Numbered from the stretch's first letter, positions 33,626 through 42,834 are shown. The stretch is 64,000 nucleotides of DNA from Lactococcus sp. S-13 (GCF_004210295.1 NZ_SDAK01000001.1:1674001-1738000), one strand, 5' to 3'. Translations and numbers: made by a program. The notes: generated by a model not told the origin, from the letters alone.

Positions 33626-36048
33626 CTCAAATTTGCCAAGGCACTTTCTGCGGCGATTCGGCCAAAGGTAAAGATGTCGGTCAGTGAATTTCCGCCCAGA
33701 CGATTTCCCGCGTGAATACCACCAGCCACTTCGCCAGCGGCAAAGAGTCCAGCAATGACTTGACCTTCAGTGTTAATGACTTGGGCGCTAGTATTGATTT
33801 TCAGACCACCCATAGTGTGGTGAACGGCTGGTTTACGCGGAGTGGCATAAAATGGCGCCACTTGGCATTTCAAATCAAAGGCAGACTTACCAAAGTCTGG
33901 GTCAACCCCAGCGTCAACGTAAGCATTATATTTTTCAATGGTTTCAATCAACACGCTAGGCTCGATATTGATTTGCTCCGCCAATTCTTCCAAGCTGTCA
34001 GCACGGAAAAGTGTGCCAGCAGCCACTTGTGCGTCCAGACTTTCTTGGGTAGTATTGTAGGCCGTTTCCTTGATTTTATCATCGGCAATCAGATAGAAGA
34101 GAGCGCCGTTTTTAATAGCTGCTTGCGACAACTCATCGCGGCTGCCAAATTCATTGACAAAACGTTTGCCGGCTTGGTTGACCATGATGAAGTTAGCGGG
34201 CGGTGTTTGGACACCCGTGAACAATTCGCCGTTGTCAGGGTCAGCCACGGGCATCATTTGCGTGAAGCCCATACCGACCAAGTCAGCCCCAGCGCTTTGT
34301 CCCAGCACAATCCCGTCACCTGTGATAGCGGGCGAGTTGGTAGTTTTGATGTTGTCATCAATTTCTGTCCAATAGCGGTTGTATTTTTGCAACATCTTAG
34401 TATTGGCCCCGAAACCACCAGAAGCCAAGATAACTGCTTCCGCATGAATATTGAGTTTTTGACCAGTGACCGTGTTTGCGACCACCCCAGTAACTTGACC
34501 ATTTTCATCCATCAGCAATTCTTTAGCCGCTGTTTCAGTCAAAAGTTCAGCACCATTTTGCAGGACGTAGTCTTTGAGAGCGCTGATAAAGCCAAAGCCC
34601 ATGGGTTTGACAGGCTTGTGACCACGGCGCCAGAGGGCACCAACAGGCATAGTCACGTCAGAATAGTCAAATTCGACACCGATTTTTTCCAGCCATTTTT
34701 GAGATTCCAAGGCATGGTCGGTCAAGATTTTGACCAAGTCATAGTTGCCGTGGATTTCATGTCCTTGCAGGTCTTTGCGTTTGCCGCCCAGGTAAGTTTG
34801 AATGCGGTAGAAGATGGTCGAGTCAAAGAGGAAATCTTGGTCAGCTTGTCTAGCTTTGACATAGTCTGCCACTTGAGTTTTGAAAATCGCAAAGTCTGCA
34901 CGATATTCTGGGTCAATTTGATTTTCATCAATAGCGGCCAGTTTTTGCAGGGTTTCTTCTTCGCCGTGCAGGGCTTTGAAAGTCTTTTGCCAGTCTGGAT
35001 CTGCGGCATTCATTGGTCCACCAGCGCGCAAGGTATTGCCGCCGACAGCTGGGAATTTTTCCAAAATCGTCACTTTTTTGCCAGCTTGCAGAAGTCTTGC
35101 GGCTGCGGTCAATCCAGCACCACCAGCTCCGACAACCACTACATCAGTGGTAAGTTCCTTGCTTTCAACTTTGGCAGCAGGGTTATTTTTAGGACGTTTG
35201 CGCAGAGCGTCTGGGTTGGCGCCTGCCATTTTGACAGCTTTTGCCACCCCGTCCAGCACGCCGTTAGTGGTGATAGAAGCGCCTGCCACGGCATCAATGT
35301 TGAGGGTTTGATTTTCGATGATTTGGATTGGCACACGCTCAAAGACGATGTCGGCAATGCCTTCAGTTTCACCCTTGCTGTCAATGTCGATTTTTTCGAT
35401 ACGATTTTCAGACAGAGTGACGGTCATTGGCAGAGCACCGTTGTGTCCCAGTGCTGTGACTTCATAGTCGCCTGGCTCGTAGTTCATTTCTTCGGGAATA
35501 GCCAGCTGAGCTGCGATGCCTGCAAAGCGGATAAATTGGTTGAAGCAAGATTCTAAGAAATTGATGGTGCCCTCAGATTTGAGTTGGTCATTTTCATCAA
35601 AGGCTTGGTTGGCTTGACCCAGCAAAAATTCGTAGCCTGGCATGACTAAAGCATTGACACCGGGGGCGTCGAGGATTTGGCGCAGGTGGAGTTGGGCGCG
35701 TGACGAGCCTTGAAGGTCCAGAGAAGCGCCGACAATCATGACGGGTTTGTTTTCAAAGGGGTGCAGGTTGAAAGACAGCCATTCCAGCACACTTTTCAGG
35801 CTCGAAGGGATGGAGTGGTTGTGTTCTGGCGTGGCCATGATGACTCCATCAGCGGCCAAAATCTTGTCATTGAGGGCTTGAATGAGTGGGTGATTAGATT
35901 GGTCATCCGTTTCGTTGAACATGGGAATGCCTGTGATGTCTAGGACTTCGATGTCGGCTTTATCTGCAAAATGGCTTTGCATGAATTTCAATAATTTGCG
36001 GTTGTAGGATTTTTTAGCGTTGGTTCCAACGATGGCAACGAATTTCAT
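33622..36048 (-). CDS. Soluble fumarate reductase-type flavoprotein fused to an NADPH-dependent FMN reductase domain
   Basis: 808 residues in three modules. Residues 1-190 are an NADPH-dependent FMN reductase ([38 protein letters not shown]). About 205-280 is an FMN-binding domain with [14 protein letters not shown], the type of site to which ApbE attaches FMN covalently on Thr/Ser. About 300-808 is a FAD-binding fumarate/urocanate/acrylate-reductase domain ([54 protein letters not shown]). It has no signal peptide, so it should be a cytosolic NAD(P)H-driven ene-reductase. The precise acceptor is unknown. It overlaps the upstream reductase gene by 4 bp. Confidence 0.9.
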   Translation of the reverse strand: MKFVAIVGTNAKKSYNRKLLKFMQSHFADKADIEVLDITGIPMFNETDDQSNHPLIQALNDKILAADGVIMATPEHNHSIPSSLKSVLEWLSFNLHPFENKPVMIVGASLDLQGSSRAQLHLRQILDAPGVNALVMPGYEFLLGQANQAFDENDQLKSEGTINFLESCFNQFIRFAGIAAQLAIPEEMNYEPGDYEVTALGHNGALPMTVTLSENRIEKIDIDSKGETEGIADIVFERVPIQIIENQTLNIDAVAGASITTNGVLDGVAKAVKMAGANPDALRKRPKNNPAAKVESKELTTDVVVVGAGGAGLTAAARLLQAGKKVTILEKFPAVGGNTLRAGGPMNAADPDWQKTFKALHGEEETLQKLAAIDENQIDPEYRADFAIFKTQVADYVKARQADQDFLFDSTIFYRIQTYLGGKRKDLQGHEIHGNYDLVKILTDHALESQKWLEKIGVEFDYSDVTMPVGALWRRGHKPVKPMGFGFISALKDYVLQNGAELLTETAAKELLMDENGQVTGVVANTVTGQKLNIHAEAVILASGGFGANTKMLQKYNRYWTEIDDNIKTTNSPAITGDGIVLGQSAGADLVGMGFTQMMPVADPDNGELFTGVQTPPANFIMVNQAGKRFVNEFGSRDELSQAAIKNGALFYLIADDKIKETAYNTTQESLDAQVAAGTLFRADSLEELAEQINIEPSVLIETIEKYNAYVDAGVDPDFGKSAFDLKCQVAPFYATPRKPAVHHTMGGLKINTSAQVINTEGQVIAGLFAAGEVAGGIHAGNRLGGNSLTDIFTFGRIAAESALANLS

Positions 36049-36671
36049 TTGGCTTGGCCTCCTTGATTTTCTACTTCCCAGCTGAAAGATTTGTTGGCTG
36101 CGGTACGATTGGGATATTTTTGGAGCAGTTCATTGACCAAAGGCACGAAGTCGCAAAATTCAGCGAAGCTTTCTTCTAATTCTTTGACTTTGGCAGTATC
36201 AAGCAGGTCATTATTTTCATCAAGGACTTGTGCAGAATGTCCCAAGAGAAACTCGGTGCCGGGCATGACGCGGGCTTTAAGCTCAGGTGCATCAAGGATT
36301 TGGCGCAGGTGAGCTTGAGCGCGGGAAGTTCCCAGCGAACCCAGAGAGCTGCCTACAATCATGACGGGTTTGTCAATCAGTGGGCGCGTGGTGTAAGACA
36401 GCCACTCCAGCGCACTTTTGAGGACGGCAGGAATGCTGTGGTCGTATTCGGGTGTGGCTATGATAATGCCGTCAGCGGCTGCGATTTTGTCAGAAAAGGC
36501 TTGGACGGCAGCAGGAATATGGTGGTCTTCTGGCTCGTCAAAGGCAGGCAGGTCTTTGATTTCTTGGACTTCGATGTCGGCTTGAGTTTTGAAGTGTTTT
36601 TGCATGAATTGCAAGAGTTTGCGGTTGGTTGAACGGTCTGAGTTGGTCCCAACGATGGCAAGGAATTTCAT
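36045..36671 (-). CDS. NADPH-dependent FMN reductase, paralogue of the fused domain downstream
   Basis: 208 residues. [41 protein letters not shown] and [20 protein letters not shown] are the family motifs and match the N-terminal 190 residues of the next gene closely, so the two probably arose by duplication. It may supply electrons as reduced FMN to the flavoprotein or act with it as a complex. RBS AAGAGA lies before the ATG. First gene of a two-gene operon divergent from a LysR regulator. Confidence 0.9.
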   Translation of the reverse strand: MKFLAIVGTNSDRSTNRKLLQFMQKHFKTQADIEVQEIKDLPAFDEPEDHHIPAAVQAFSDKIAAADGIIIATPEYDHSIPAVLKSALEWLSYTTRPLIDKPVMIVGSSLGSLGTSRAQAHLRQILDAPELKARVMPGTEFLLGHSAQVLDENNDLLDTAKVKELEESFAEFCDFVPLVNELLQKYPNRTAANKSFSWEVENQGGQAK

Positions 36672-36727
36672 GATTTTGTCTCTTTCTTGGTTTTTTGTTC
36701 AATTATTAACAATATAATATAAGTATA

Positions 36728-36755
36728 ATACTTCACAAGCTTTTAGTGAAATACT
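36728..36755. promoter_or_regulatory. Candidate LysR operator in the divergent spacer
   Basis: ATACTTCAC (36728-36736) and GTGAAATAC (36746-36754) form an interrupted inverted repeat with one mismatch between the divergent flavoprotein operon and its LysR gene. Confidence 0.5.
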
Positions 36756-36813
36756 TTTTTGCTTATAGCTTGATAAGTAATTTGTTATAATGGGGGGATG
36801 GAGGTTTGGTAGT

Positions 36814-37725
36814 ATGGCAGGTTCAGTGGATTTATTGCATTATTTGGATACGCTTTTGAAGGTGGGGAATTTTACTAAGGCGGCGCAGCAGCTTTATATT
36901 TCGCAGCCTTATCTGACGCAGGTCATCAAGCGCTGCGAGCAGGAATTGGGGGTGGCTATTGTCAATCGTGCCAGCAGTCCCTTGCAGTTGACGGCGGCGG
37001 GTGAGCTTTATTATCATCATCTGAAAGAATTGGAGCTGGCGCAGGACGATTTTAAAAAACAGCTTTATCCTTTTACCTTACAAAATGGGCAACTTTTACG
37101 GATTGGGATTTTAGGAACATTGGGGCAGGATTTACTGCCACGATTTTTACCCGAATTTTTGCAGGAACACCCTGAAGTCAAGGTGGAGTTAGTAGAGGAT
37201 TTTGCAGATAATAATGAAAAAAATGCGATTTCTGGAACTATTGATTTTTTTATCGGCCAAAATTCAGAAACCGTTTCTCAGGCTCTGAAAGTTGAGAGTT
37301 CGGTTAATTTTGGTTACATAGCGGTCATTCCTCAATGCTCTGAGCTATATCAAGTGGGGCAAGAGTTTTTGCTAGAAGAACAATTTGAACTATCAACTTT
37401 CTTACAGGAGAGGTTAGTTTTGACAAGTAAAGGTTCTTCGGTGCGGCGCAATATTAATTTTCTCTTTGATAAGTATTCACTTATACCACAAATTGTATTG
37501 GAAACGCAAAATTTGTTGACCGCTTTTCATTCTGCCAAGGCAGGACTTGCGGGAACGATTGTTCCAGAAACCATGATAAAAGATGAAAAAGTTCAGAATT
37601 ACAATCTTTTCAAACTTTCACAACACCTGATTTCGGCAAACTTTTTCATTGCTTATCAATCGGATAGGAGATTGAGTTCGCTCGAGCGGGATTTGGTGGA
37701 TTTATTTTTGAAACGATTAGCTTAG
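36814..37725 (+). CDS. LysR-family transcriptional regulator
   Basis: 303 residues from ATG 36814, chosen because GGAGG sits 9 nt upstream and the frame before it (from 36790) overlaps the -10 TATAAT at 36786-36791. The N-terminal winged helix (LDTLLKVGNFTKAAQQLYISQPYLTQVIKRCEQELG) is LysR-typical, followed by a substrate-binding domain. Divergent from the fumarate-reductase-type operon, so it probably regulates it; the co-inducer is unknown. Confidence 0.9.
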   Translation: MAGSVDLLHYLDTLLKVGNFTKAAQQLYISQPYLTQVIKRCEQELGVAIVNRASSPLQLTAAGELYYHHLKELELAQDDFKKQLYPFTLQNGQLLRIGILGTLGQDLLPRFLPEFLQEHPEVKVELVEDFADNNEKNAISGTIDFFIGQNSETVSQALKVESSVNFGYIAVIPQCSELYQVGQEFLLEEQFELSTFLQERLVLTSKGSSVRRNINFLFDKYSLIPQIVLETQNLLTAFHSAKAGLAGTIVPETMIKDEKVQNYNLFKLSQHLISANFFIAYQSDRRLSSLERDLVDLFLKRLA

Positions 37726-37752
37726 GATTTTAAGAAAGTGCAATTCAAATTC

Positions 37753-37781
37753 TTGCATTCATTTTCTTAAAGGATTATACT
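37753..37781 (+). promoter_or_regulatory. Promoter of the OsmC gene
   Basis: -35 TTGCAT (37753-37758), 17-bp spacer, -10 TATACT (37776-37781). Confidence 0.6.
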
Positions 37782-37853
37782 GAAAATGTAAAAATCATTT
37801 GACAAGAAAATTGACTATTTTGGGAAGAGTCAATTGAAAAGGAGATTAAAATT

Positions 37854-38294
37854 ATGGCAAATACATCATCAGCTTCAGCACATTGGGAAGATACACTTGA
37901 AGAAGGCTTTGGGACTATTTCTGCTGAATCTTCACAGCTTTTTACAGAAGCGCCTTATAATTTTAAGGCCCGTGCTGAAAGTCAAGTTCACATCACAACG
38001 CCTGAAGAACTCCTGGGTGCAGCGCACGCAGCTTGTTTTTCGCAAGCTATGGCACTTTTTCTTGGACAAAAAAATTTGGTGGCAAAATCAATCGACACAA
38101 GAGCTGACGTGACTTTTGATGTGGTGGATGGTGCTCCAACAGTTGCCAAAATTCATTTGACGAATGTCAGCAATATTCCTGGAATGTCCGAAGCTGATTT
38201 TGCTCAATTGGCTGAATTTACCAAGAACAATTGCCCTGTATCCCGCGCACTTGCAGGAGTCCAAGAGATTACTTTGGACGCAAAATTAGCTTAA
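37854..38294 (+). CDS. OsmC/Ohr-family peroxiredoxin
   Basis: 146 residues. The two catalytic cysteines of the family are present in HAACFSQAMA and KNNCPVSRAL, about 75 residues apart. SQVHITTPEELLGAAHAACFS is a typical OsmC block. It reduces organic hydroperoxides with thiol cofactors in the cytosol. The overlapping frame from 37834 is a shadow; ATG 37854 is preceded by AAGGAG at a normal distance. Monocistronic with its own promoter and terminator. Confidence 0.92.
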   Translation: MANTSSASAHWEDTLEEGFGTISAESSQLFTEAPYNFKARAESQVHITTPEELLGAAHAACFSQAMALFLGQKNLVAKSIDTRADVTFDVVDGAPTVAKIHLTNVSNIPGMSEADFAQLAEFTKNNCPVSRALAGVQEITLDAKLA

Positions 38295-38321
38295 AGATAA
38301 GTTGATGTATTTTAAAAAAGG

Positions 38322-38350
38322 AAAAAGTGAACGATTCAGTTCACTTTTTT
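38322..38350 (+). terminator. Terminator after osmC
   Basis: AAAAAGTGAAC/GTTCACTTTTT stem with a GATTCA loop and T-run. Confidence 0.85.
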
Positions 38351-38383
38351 GTTATAATTTGCTTATCAAAAGGAGGTCGGCTG

Positions 38384-38752
38384 ATGACAATTAAAATGTG
38401 TACGAATCTTTATGTTCAAAATGTTAAAACTGAAGGTGAATTTTTTAAGACTATTGGTTTTGTGGAAATGGCACGACAAAAGAATGGTGAAACTGAAACG
38501 CTCATTTTTGCACCAACCGCTGCTGGAAATGCTCGCTTACAAATTTGGGATATTGAGTTTATTCGTCAAGTGAGTCCCGAAGTTGCCGAGCAAAAGCCAT
38601 CAATTTTATTTGAAGTCTCGGACATTCAAGATTGGCATGAAAAAGTGGTTGCTCAGGGTGGTTTTACAAGTGATTTGCAAGAAATGGGTGGGAAATTGAC
38701 TTTTAATTTTCAAAGTCCTAATGGTTTGTATTTTGCTTTTATGGAAGAGTAA
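38384..38752 (+). CDS. Glyoxalase/bleomycin-resistance-fold (VOC) protein
   Basis: 122 residues from ATG 38384, which has AGGAGG 8 nt upstream; the open frame starts earlier, in the terminator. MCTNLYVQNVKTEGEFFKTIGFVEMARQ and a C-terminal FQSPNGLYFAFME strand are typical of the single-domain VOC fold. Metal ligands are not obvious, so enzymatic function is uncertain. -10 TATAAT at 38353-38358. Confidence 0.8.
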   Translation: MTIKMCTNLYVQNVKTEGEFFKTIGFVEMARQKNGETETLIFAPTAAGNARLQIWDIEFIRQVSPEVAEQKPSILFEVSDIQDWHEKVVAQGGFTSDLQEMGGKLTFNFQSPNGLYFAFMEE

Positions 38753-38770
38753 AATATGTGCTGTTTTTGC

Positions 38771-38932
38771 TAGAGAATTTGCTGACGTAATTTCCGTCAG
38801 TAATTTTTTGTGCAAAAAGTCTTATTTTTGTTATCAGCACTTATCTACTGACGCTTACCAACAGCGCTGAAATAGATTAAGAGTTTTTCGTCAGTAAAAT
38901 TTCTCAGAGAAAATACTGACGCAAATTTTTTT
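38771..38932. repeat. CTGACG repeat cluster between VOC gene and plsX
   Basis: Contains AGAGAATTTGCTGACG...CCGTCAGTAATTTTTT (38772-38809), a lone CTACTGACG near 38848, and CGTCAGTAAAATTTCTC-AGAGAAAATACTGACG (38889-38921). The first may act as terminator for the VOC gene. No gene is seen in this 228-bp gap. Confidence 0.75.
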
Positions 38933-38950
38933 GAATAATTTCTTGAAGTA

Positions 38951-38982
38951 AAATAGAAAAAAGCTCGAAAATCGAGCTTTTT
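38951..38982 (-). terminator. plsX terminator
   Basis: Stem AAAGCTCGA/TCGAGCTTT with loop TTT, followed on the - strand by TTTTTCTATTTT. Confidence 0.85.
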
Positions 38983-39976
38983 ATTTATCAAGTGCCTCAA
39001 AATGTTTGACCAATTTTCCAGAAACGTCAGATTCTATCATTTTGTGGATTTGCTTCAAAGCAGAAGCAATGGCAAATTCACTAGAATTGCCGTGAGCCTT
39101 GACTACAGGTGCTTTGAGGCCAACGAAAGCCGCTCCTCCGGCTGCGTCTGTACTCATCAAGTCTTTCAAACCAGAAAGGGATTTTTTAATGAGCGCACCA
39201 CCAATTTTTGTGGTTAAACTGCCTTCCATAATCGCTGTTTTAATCTGTTTCATTAGTACACTTGCAGTACCCTCTACTGCTTTGAGAATAGCGTTTCCCG
39301 TGAAACCGTCAGCTACGACAACATCTGCACCACCTGTCAAAATATCTCGTGCTTCGATGTTGCCAATAAAGTTAATTTCGGGCATTGCTACCAGAAGTTC
39401 ATGAGCTTCTTTGACTGTTGGGGAACCTTTAGATTCTTCAGAACCATTAGAAATCAATGCTACTCGTGGTTTTTCAATTCCTCGAACATTTTCAGCATAA
39501 TAAGAGCCAAGAACCGCAAAATCCACCAAATGCTGAGCAGTATTTTCAGTATTTGCACCAAGATCAAGCATATCAAATCCCCGACCATCAACCGTTGGTA
39601 AAGTTGACATCAAAGCTGGACGCGACACTTGCTTAATTCGCTTTACCAAAAGCAACCCAGCAGTCAAAAGTGCCCCAGTAGAGCCAGCGGACAAGACCGC
39701 ATCGGCTTCTCCTTTTTTCACAGCAGTCACAGCCCGAACGAGCGAACTATCCTTTTTCGCCTTGATTGCTGTCACTGGATCATCATGGAAATCAATCACT
39801 TCACTTGTTGCAATAATTTCAACATTTACTTCATTATCTAAAAACTCTCGAATTTTAGTTGCATCTCCATAAAGCTGAAAAGTTACATCAGAAAGTTCTT
39901 TTTTTGCAAGATTTACACCCTTAACAATATTTTCGGGAGCAAAATCTCCTCCCATCGCATCAATTGCAATTTTCAT
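38981..39976 (-). CDS. plsX: Phosphate acyltransferase PlsX
   Basis: 331 residues from ATG 39976, preceded by GGAG; four upstream codons are in frame without a binding site. PlsX converts acyl-ACP to acyl-phosphate for phospholipid synthesis. [20 protein letters not shown] is the family N-terminus; [28 protein letters not shown] and [14 protein letters not shown] are further blocks. The usual partner acpP is not downstream in this window; a repeat-filled gap and a terminator follow instead. Confidence 0.96.
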   Translation of the reverse strand: MKIAIDAMGGDFAPENIVKGVNLAKKELSDVTFQLYGDATKIREFLDNEVNVEIIATSEVIDFHDDPVTAIKAKKDSSLVRAVTAVKKGEADAVLSAGSTGALLTAGLLLVKRIKQVSRPALMSTLPTVDGRGFDMLDLGANTENTAQHLVDFAVLGSYYAENVRGIEKPRVALISNGSEESKGSPTVKEAHELLVAMPEINFIGNIEARDILTGGADVVVADGFTGNAILKAVEGTASVLMKQIKTAIMEGSLTTKIGGALIKKSLSGLKDLMSTDAAGGAAFVGLKAPVVKAHGNSSEFAIASALKQIHKMIESDVSGKLVKHFEALDK

Positions 39977-40009
39977 ATTTTTCTCCAAATCAAATTAGAT
40001 ATCAGTAAA

Positions 40010-40018
40010 ATTATAACA
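40010..40018 (-). promoter_or_regulatory. Extended -10 promoter for plsX
   Basis: TGT-TATAAT on the - strand, about 34 bp before the plsX ATG, overlapping the T-tail of the terminator of the upstream remnant. Confidence 0.5.
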
Positions 40019-40044
40019 AAAAAAGTGACAAGAGCGTCACTTTT
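40016..40044 (-). terminator. Terminator after the methyltransferase remnant
   Basis: AAAAGTGAC/GTCACTTTT stem with a GCTCTT loop and T-run on the - strand, overlapping the remnant's stop codon. Confidence 0.75.
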
Positions 40045-40441
40045 AATTATTTTCTGAGATTAGTTTTTCGATTTCTATGCCAATCCTTTTGACAATTCCT
40101 GTAACTAAAGCATTCCCCATGAAAAAATATCGCATTTTATCAGAGACTTCTTTAACCTCTCCGTCAACAAGCTTATACCTTGTCCATTCTTCTGGAAAAT
40201 CTTGTAACAATTCTGCTTCAATAGGAGTTAAGAGTCGATAACCTTGCTCAGTCTTTAAAAGGTGAGTTGAACGATTGATAGAACTCACTGTACGAGCGGG
40301 GAGATTGAGATTATCATGAGGGACTCATGCCACCTTCGGAGTAAATCCAAGTGTGACCGTCGGAAGTGTTTCGTTCAAACTTTTTTGCTTCACGTAGGTA
40401 TTCAAATTTTTTTCCTCATCAGTGATGAGATATTTGTCAGC
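40043..40441 (-). pseudogene. C-terminal remnant of a cytosine-C5 DNA methyltransferase
   Basis: The last 81 codons are open and carry the m5C methyltransferase motif IX-X end: NLPARTVSSINRSTHLL, RLLTPIEAELLQDFPEEWT, and MRYFFMGNALVTGIVKRIG. Upstream the homology continues in other frames: FEYLREAKKFERNTSDGHTW and IYSEGGMSP are one frame away (break near 40325), and DKYLITDEEK is in a third (break at an A-run near 40412). The catalytic PC motif and SAM-binding region are absent. The remnant begins directly after the HNH gene stop, so a deletion removed the 5' part. It cannot methylate. Confidence 0.85.
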
Positions 40442-41482
40442 TTATTTTCTAAAAATCTCCTGCCGATGATAAATCAGATAGCGCCCCTGTCGCTCATCAA
40501 CATTCAAATTCATGGCCTTTCCAAGTAACAACTTGTCGTAATCTTTCGGGTTAATCTGGCTTGAAATTTTCAAAATTCCTTGTTCATCAAAGCTAATCAA
40601 TCCTTTGTCAAACAAGACGTCGTGATTGGCGCAAAGCAGAAAGCCGTTTGATAAATCCAGACGCTCTTGATTTGTTGATTTAGCCCAAGGTTTGATATGG
40701 CTGGCACGCAGCAACTCTGTGTAGGGGATGTGACACAATAAACAATCCCTATCACGTCTGATAATTCCACGCCTAAAGTCTGACTGACCAATTCTTGACA
40801 GCACGGTTCGCTCGATTTCAGTCTTGACCTGCTCATCAATGAGTTTATCTTCCACCAAATCTTTCACAAATAACCTTGAAAGATAAAAATCGCTTGCCAA
40901 AAATTCAGAATACCGACCAAGTGCGGCTGAAAAACTTTTCTGAGTTGAATGCTGGTTGATAGTATCAAAATTTTTGTCCACTCTTATCTTGACTTCGGCG
41001 ATGCGAAACGAATTGGCATCATCAATATTAAACAAATTGATTTTCAAGTCATCATTTTCTTGAAGGTCGAAGGCTAAAGATTTCAAATTATCCGCATAAA
41101 TCTTTATCCAGCTTGGATTGTAAGACCTTTTCTTCAAAACCGCCCATTCCAGAAAATCTTCTTTGGAAACATATTTTTCCTGGCTCTCTTGCATCTCAGA
41201 CAAATATTTTTCATATTTTTTCAATAGTGCTTGATAGCTGCCATTATTTGATTTATTGAATTTGTCATAGCGTTCATTTTGTCGAATTTGGTTGAAGAAA
41301 TTTTGGAACTCGCTCAGGATTTTATAGTTGAAAATATCGAGTTCAAAATCCACGTTTGAGAAGGTCGTAAAAGATTTCTTGAGGGCAGCAATATAGCTCT
41401 CCAAGGTTGAAGCCTTTATCGTTGGGTGAATTGGCGAACTCATCCATTCAACAAATAGATGCTCTCTTTCAATTTTGTTCAT
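40442..41482 (-). CDS. HNH endonuclease, probable restriction enzyme
   Basis: 346 residues from ATG 41482 (GGAGG 6 nt upstream). The N-terminal 200 residues are helical without a recognised domain. The C-terminal HNH_2-type nuclease has CLLCHIPYTELLRASHIKPW and LDLSNGFLLCANHDVLFDKG: the zinc-ligand Cys pairs and catalytic His are present. It is intact, yet the adjacent same-strand methyltransferase is broken. A stand-alone enzyme of that kind would need another methylase, a modified target, or weak activity. Confidence 0.8.
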   Translation of the reverse strand: MNKIEREHLFVEWMSSPIHPTIKASTLESYIAALKKSFTTFSNVDFELDIFNYKILSEFQNFFNQIRQNERYDKFNKSNNGSYQALLKKYEKYLSEMQESQEKYVSKEDFLEWAVLKKRSYNPSWIKIYADNLKSLAFDLQENDDLKINLFNIDDANSFRIAEVKIRVDKNFDTINQHSTQKSFSAALGRYSEFLASDFYLSRLFVKDLVEDKLIDEQVKTEIERTVLSRIGQSDFRRGIIRRDRDCLLCHIPYTELLRASHIKPWAKSTNQERLDLSNGFLLCANHDVLFDKGLISFDEQGILKISSQINPKDYDKLLLGKAMNLNVDERQGRYLIYHRQEIFRK

Positions 41483-41560
41483 TTTGTCCTCCAAATTTCT
41501 TGCCACGTCTTGATTTATCTCTATTTTATCACATCTACAAAAAGATATATAAAATTCGTC

Positions 41561-41588
41561 AGATCTAAGCTTTATTTAGATCTCGATC
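41561..41588. promoter_or_regulatory. AGATCTAA palindrome with three GATC sites before the 202-residue gene
   Basis: AGATCTAA (41561-41568) and TTAGATCT (41576-41583) form a perfect 8-bp inverted repeat; a third GATC follows at 41585. The site is directly upstream of a TAAAAT -10 (41591-41596). A GATC-rich operator fits a GATC-specific restriction system such as the Sau3AI-family remnant downstream. Confidence 0.45.
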
Positions 41589-41602
41589 GGTAAAATACCT
41601 TC

Positions 41603-42211
41603 ATGAAAACAAAGTCAATTATAAAGAAGGTTCATGAAGTGGCAGAATATGGACTAGACAGCATTTTTACTAGCAGATTAAGCCGTTATATTGGCTTGTC
41701 AATTTCTAAAATTCAAATAGAACTGAGCTGTAAAGGCAGTGGAAATCCATTTGTTGATTTCCTAAAGTCAGTTTTTGAATTGAATTGTTCGTTGCAGGAG
41801 TCAGAAGAATTTCAGAAATCTGGAATGACTGTTTTTCCTTATAGAATTGACAAGGTGGGGCAACTGTTGGGAGATTTTCCAATTTTTGATAGTGATGAGG
41901 AAGATTTTATCGAGCCGTTTGAAGAAAGTAGCTTTTATGAGTCGCTTTATGGACTACTCTACTTTTTTATCATTTTTACTGAAGATAAAAAGAAAAATTG
42001 GATTTTAAGAGGTTGGATGATTTGGGGACTTGATGAAGAGGATATAGAAGTTCAAGGTTTAAGTTTTTACTCTAGTCGTTTTGAAGGCTCGAAGAATAAA
42101 GTATTTTTTTCTCAAGATATGCAAGTTTATCTGCGAAAAAAAGTGGTTCAAAAAGGATTTAGCAAAAATTTAAAGACAAATTGGCCAAGAAAATTTACTA
42201 ATTTGGAATAA
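41603..42211 (+). CDS. Protein of unknown function, 202 residues
   Basis: I do not recognise a family. The protein is acidic in the middle (FDSDEEDFIEPFEESSFYES) with a hydrophobic strand LYGLLYFFIIFTED that is followed by KNWILRGWMIWGLDEEDIE, a pattern loosely like the 'I-x-K-G-x-K-F-x-x-M-P-E-E-D' segment of Sau3AI-type nucleases. It may be an associated or degenerate restriction component. There is no Shine-Dalgarno; TAAAAT ends 6 nt before the ATG. It overlaps the next remnant in another frame, so it could be the upstream part of one broken gene. Confidence 0.5.
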   Translation: MKTKSIIKKVHEVAEYGLDSIFTSRLSRYIGLSISKIQIELSCKGSGNPFVDFLKSVFELNCSLQESEEFQKSGMTVFPYRIDKVGQLLGDFPIFDSDEEDFIEPFEESSFYESLYGLLYFFIIFTEDKKKNWILRGWMIWGLDEEDIEVQGLSFYSSRFEGSKNKVFFSQDMQVYLRKKVVQKGFSKNLKTNWPRKFTNLE

Positions 42212-42782
42212 TTTAGGCATTGAGCCAAAGTCTGTCTCTGTTATCAAAAATCAAAAAGAACTTAAAGAAGAATTTAAAATTCAAGAATATAAATTTGCTG
42301 ATGTCTGTGCTGAAGAAGGCTGGGAAGACTCCGAGCTTCATGAATTTTTAGACAATACGAAGTTTCTTATCTCTGTATGGGAGATGCAGAACAAAAATGA
42401 TAAAAATTCTATTTTAGTAGGAGCTAAATTTTGGTCAATGCCTGAAAGTGATGTGGAAAAAGAAGTGCGTGAAGTTTACAAGGATACCGTCTTCAAGTTT
42501 ATATCTGGAGTTGAAATTATATGGACACCGCACAGAAGATTGACCAACTTTATTAAATTTACCTCAGAAATTAAACTTCTGAGTAAGCTGTCTGCAGGGC
42601 AAACCTCTTACTCAGAAGTTCATCCTGACGGCAGACATTATTCTGAGAAATTACCCGCTAGGATTAAATGGATTAATTGACCAACAGATAAAATTCAGGA
42701 GTACTCTGATTGGTATATGACGAAACAGGCTTGGTGGTTAAATAAAAAATATATGTATGAACAAATTAAAGATATATTTTAA
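42174..42782 (+). pseudogene. Sau3AI-family restriction endonuclease remnant
   Basis: The frame is open from 42177 to a TGA at 42678, then resumes in the same frame to TAA at 42780-42782. The C-terminal domain of Sau3AI-like (MutH-fold, GATC-cutting) enzymes is visible: EEGWEDSELHEFL, GAKFWSMPESDVEKEV, LPARIKWIN, then after the stop EYSDWYMTKQAWWLNKKYMY. The stop occupies the position of an Arg in the family block INWINRP, consistent with a CGA-to-TGA change. The catalytic N-terminal half is missing. Inactive. Confidence 0.85.
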
Positions 42783-42834
42783 TTCCATGAAGCTGTTTAA
42801 AAACAGTATATTATTTTCAAGGACATAAAATATA

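Noticed and set aside
33712-35556. A 614-codon open frame antisense to the fumarate-reductase-type gene
   Set aside because: It lies wholly within the well-supported flavoprotein gene on the opposite strand, has no family motifs and no ribosome binding site. Codon bias of the real gene explains the long shadow frame.
40597-40839. Small open frame inside the HNH gene on the same strand
   Set aside because: It is out of frame with the HNH gene, covers its nuclease domain, and has no independent support.
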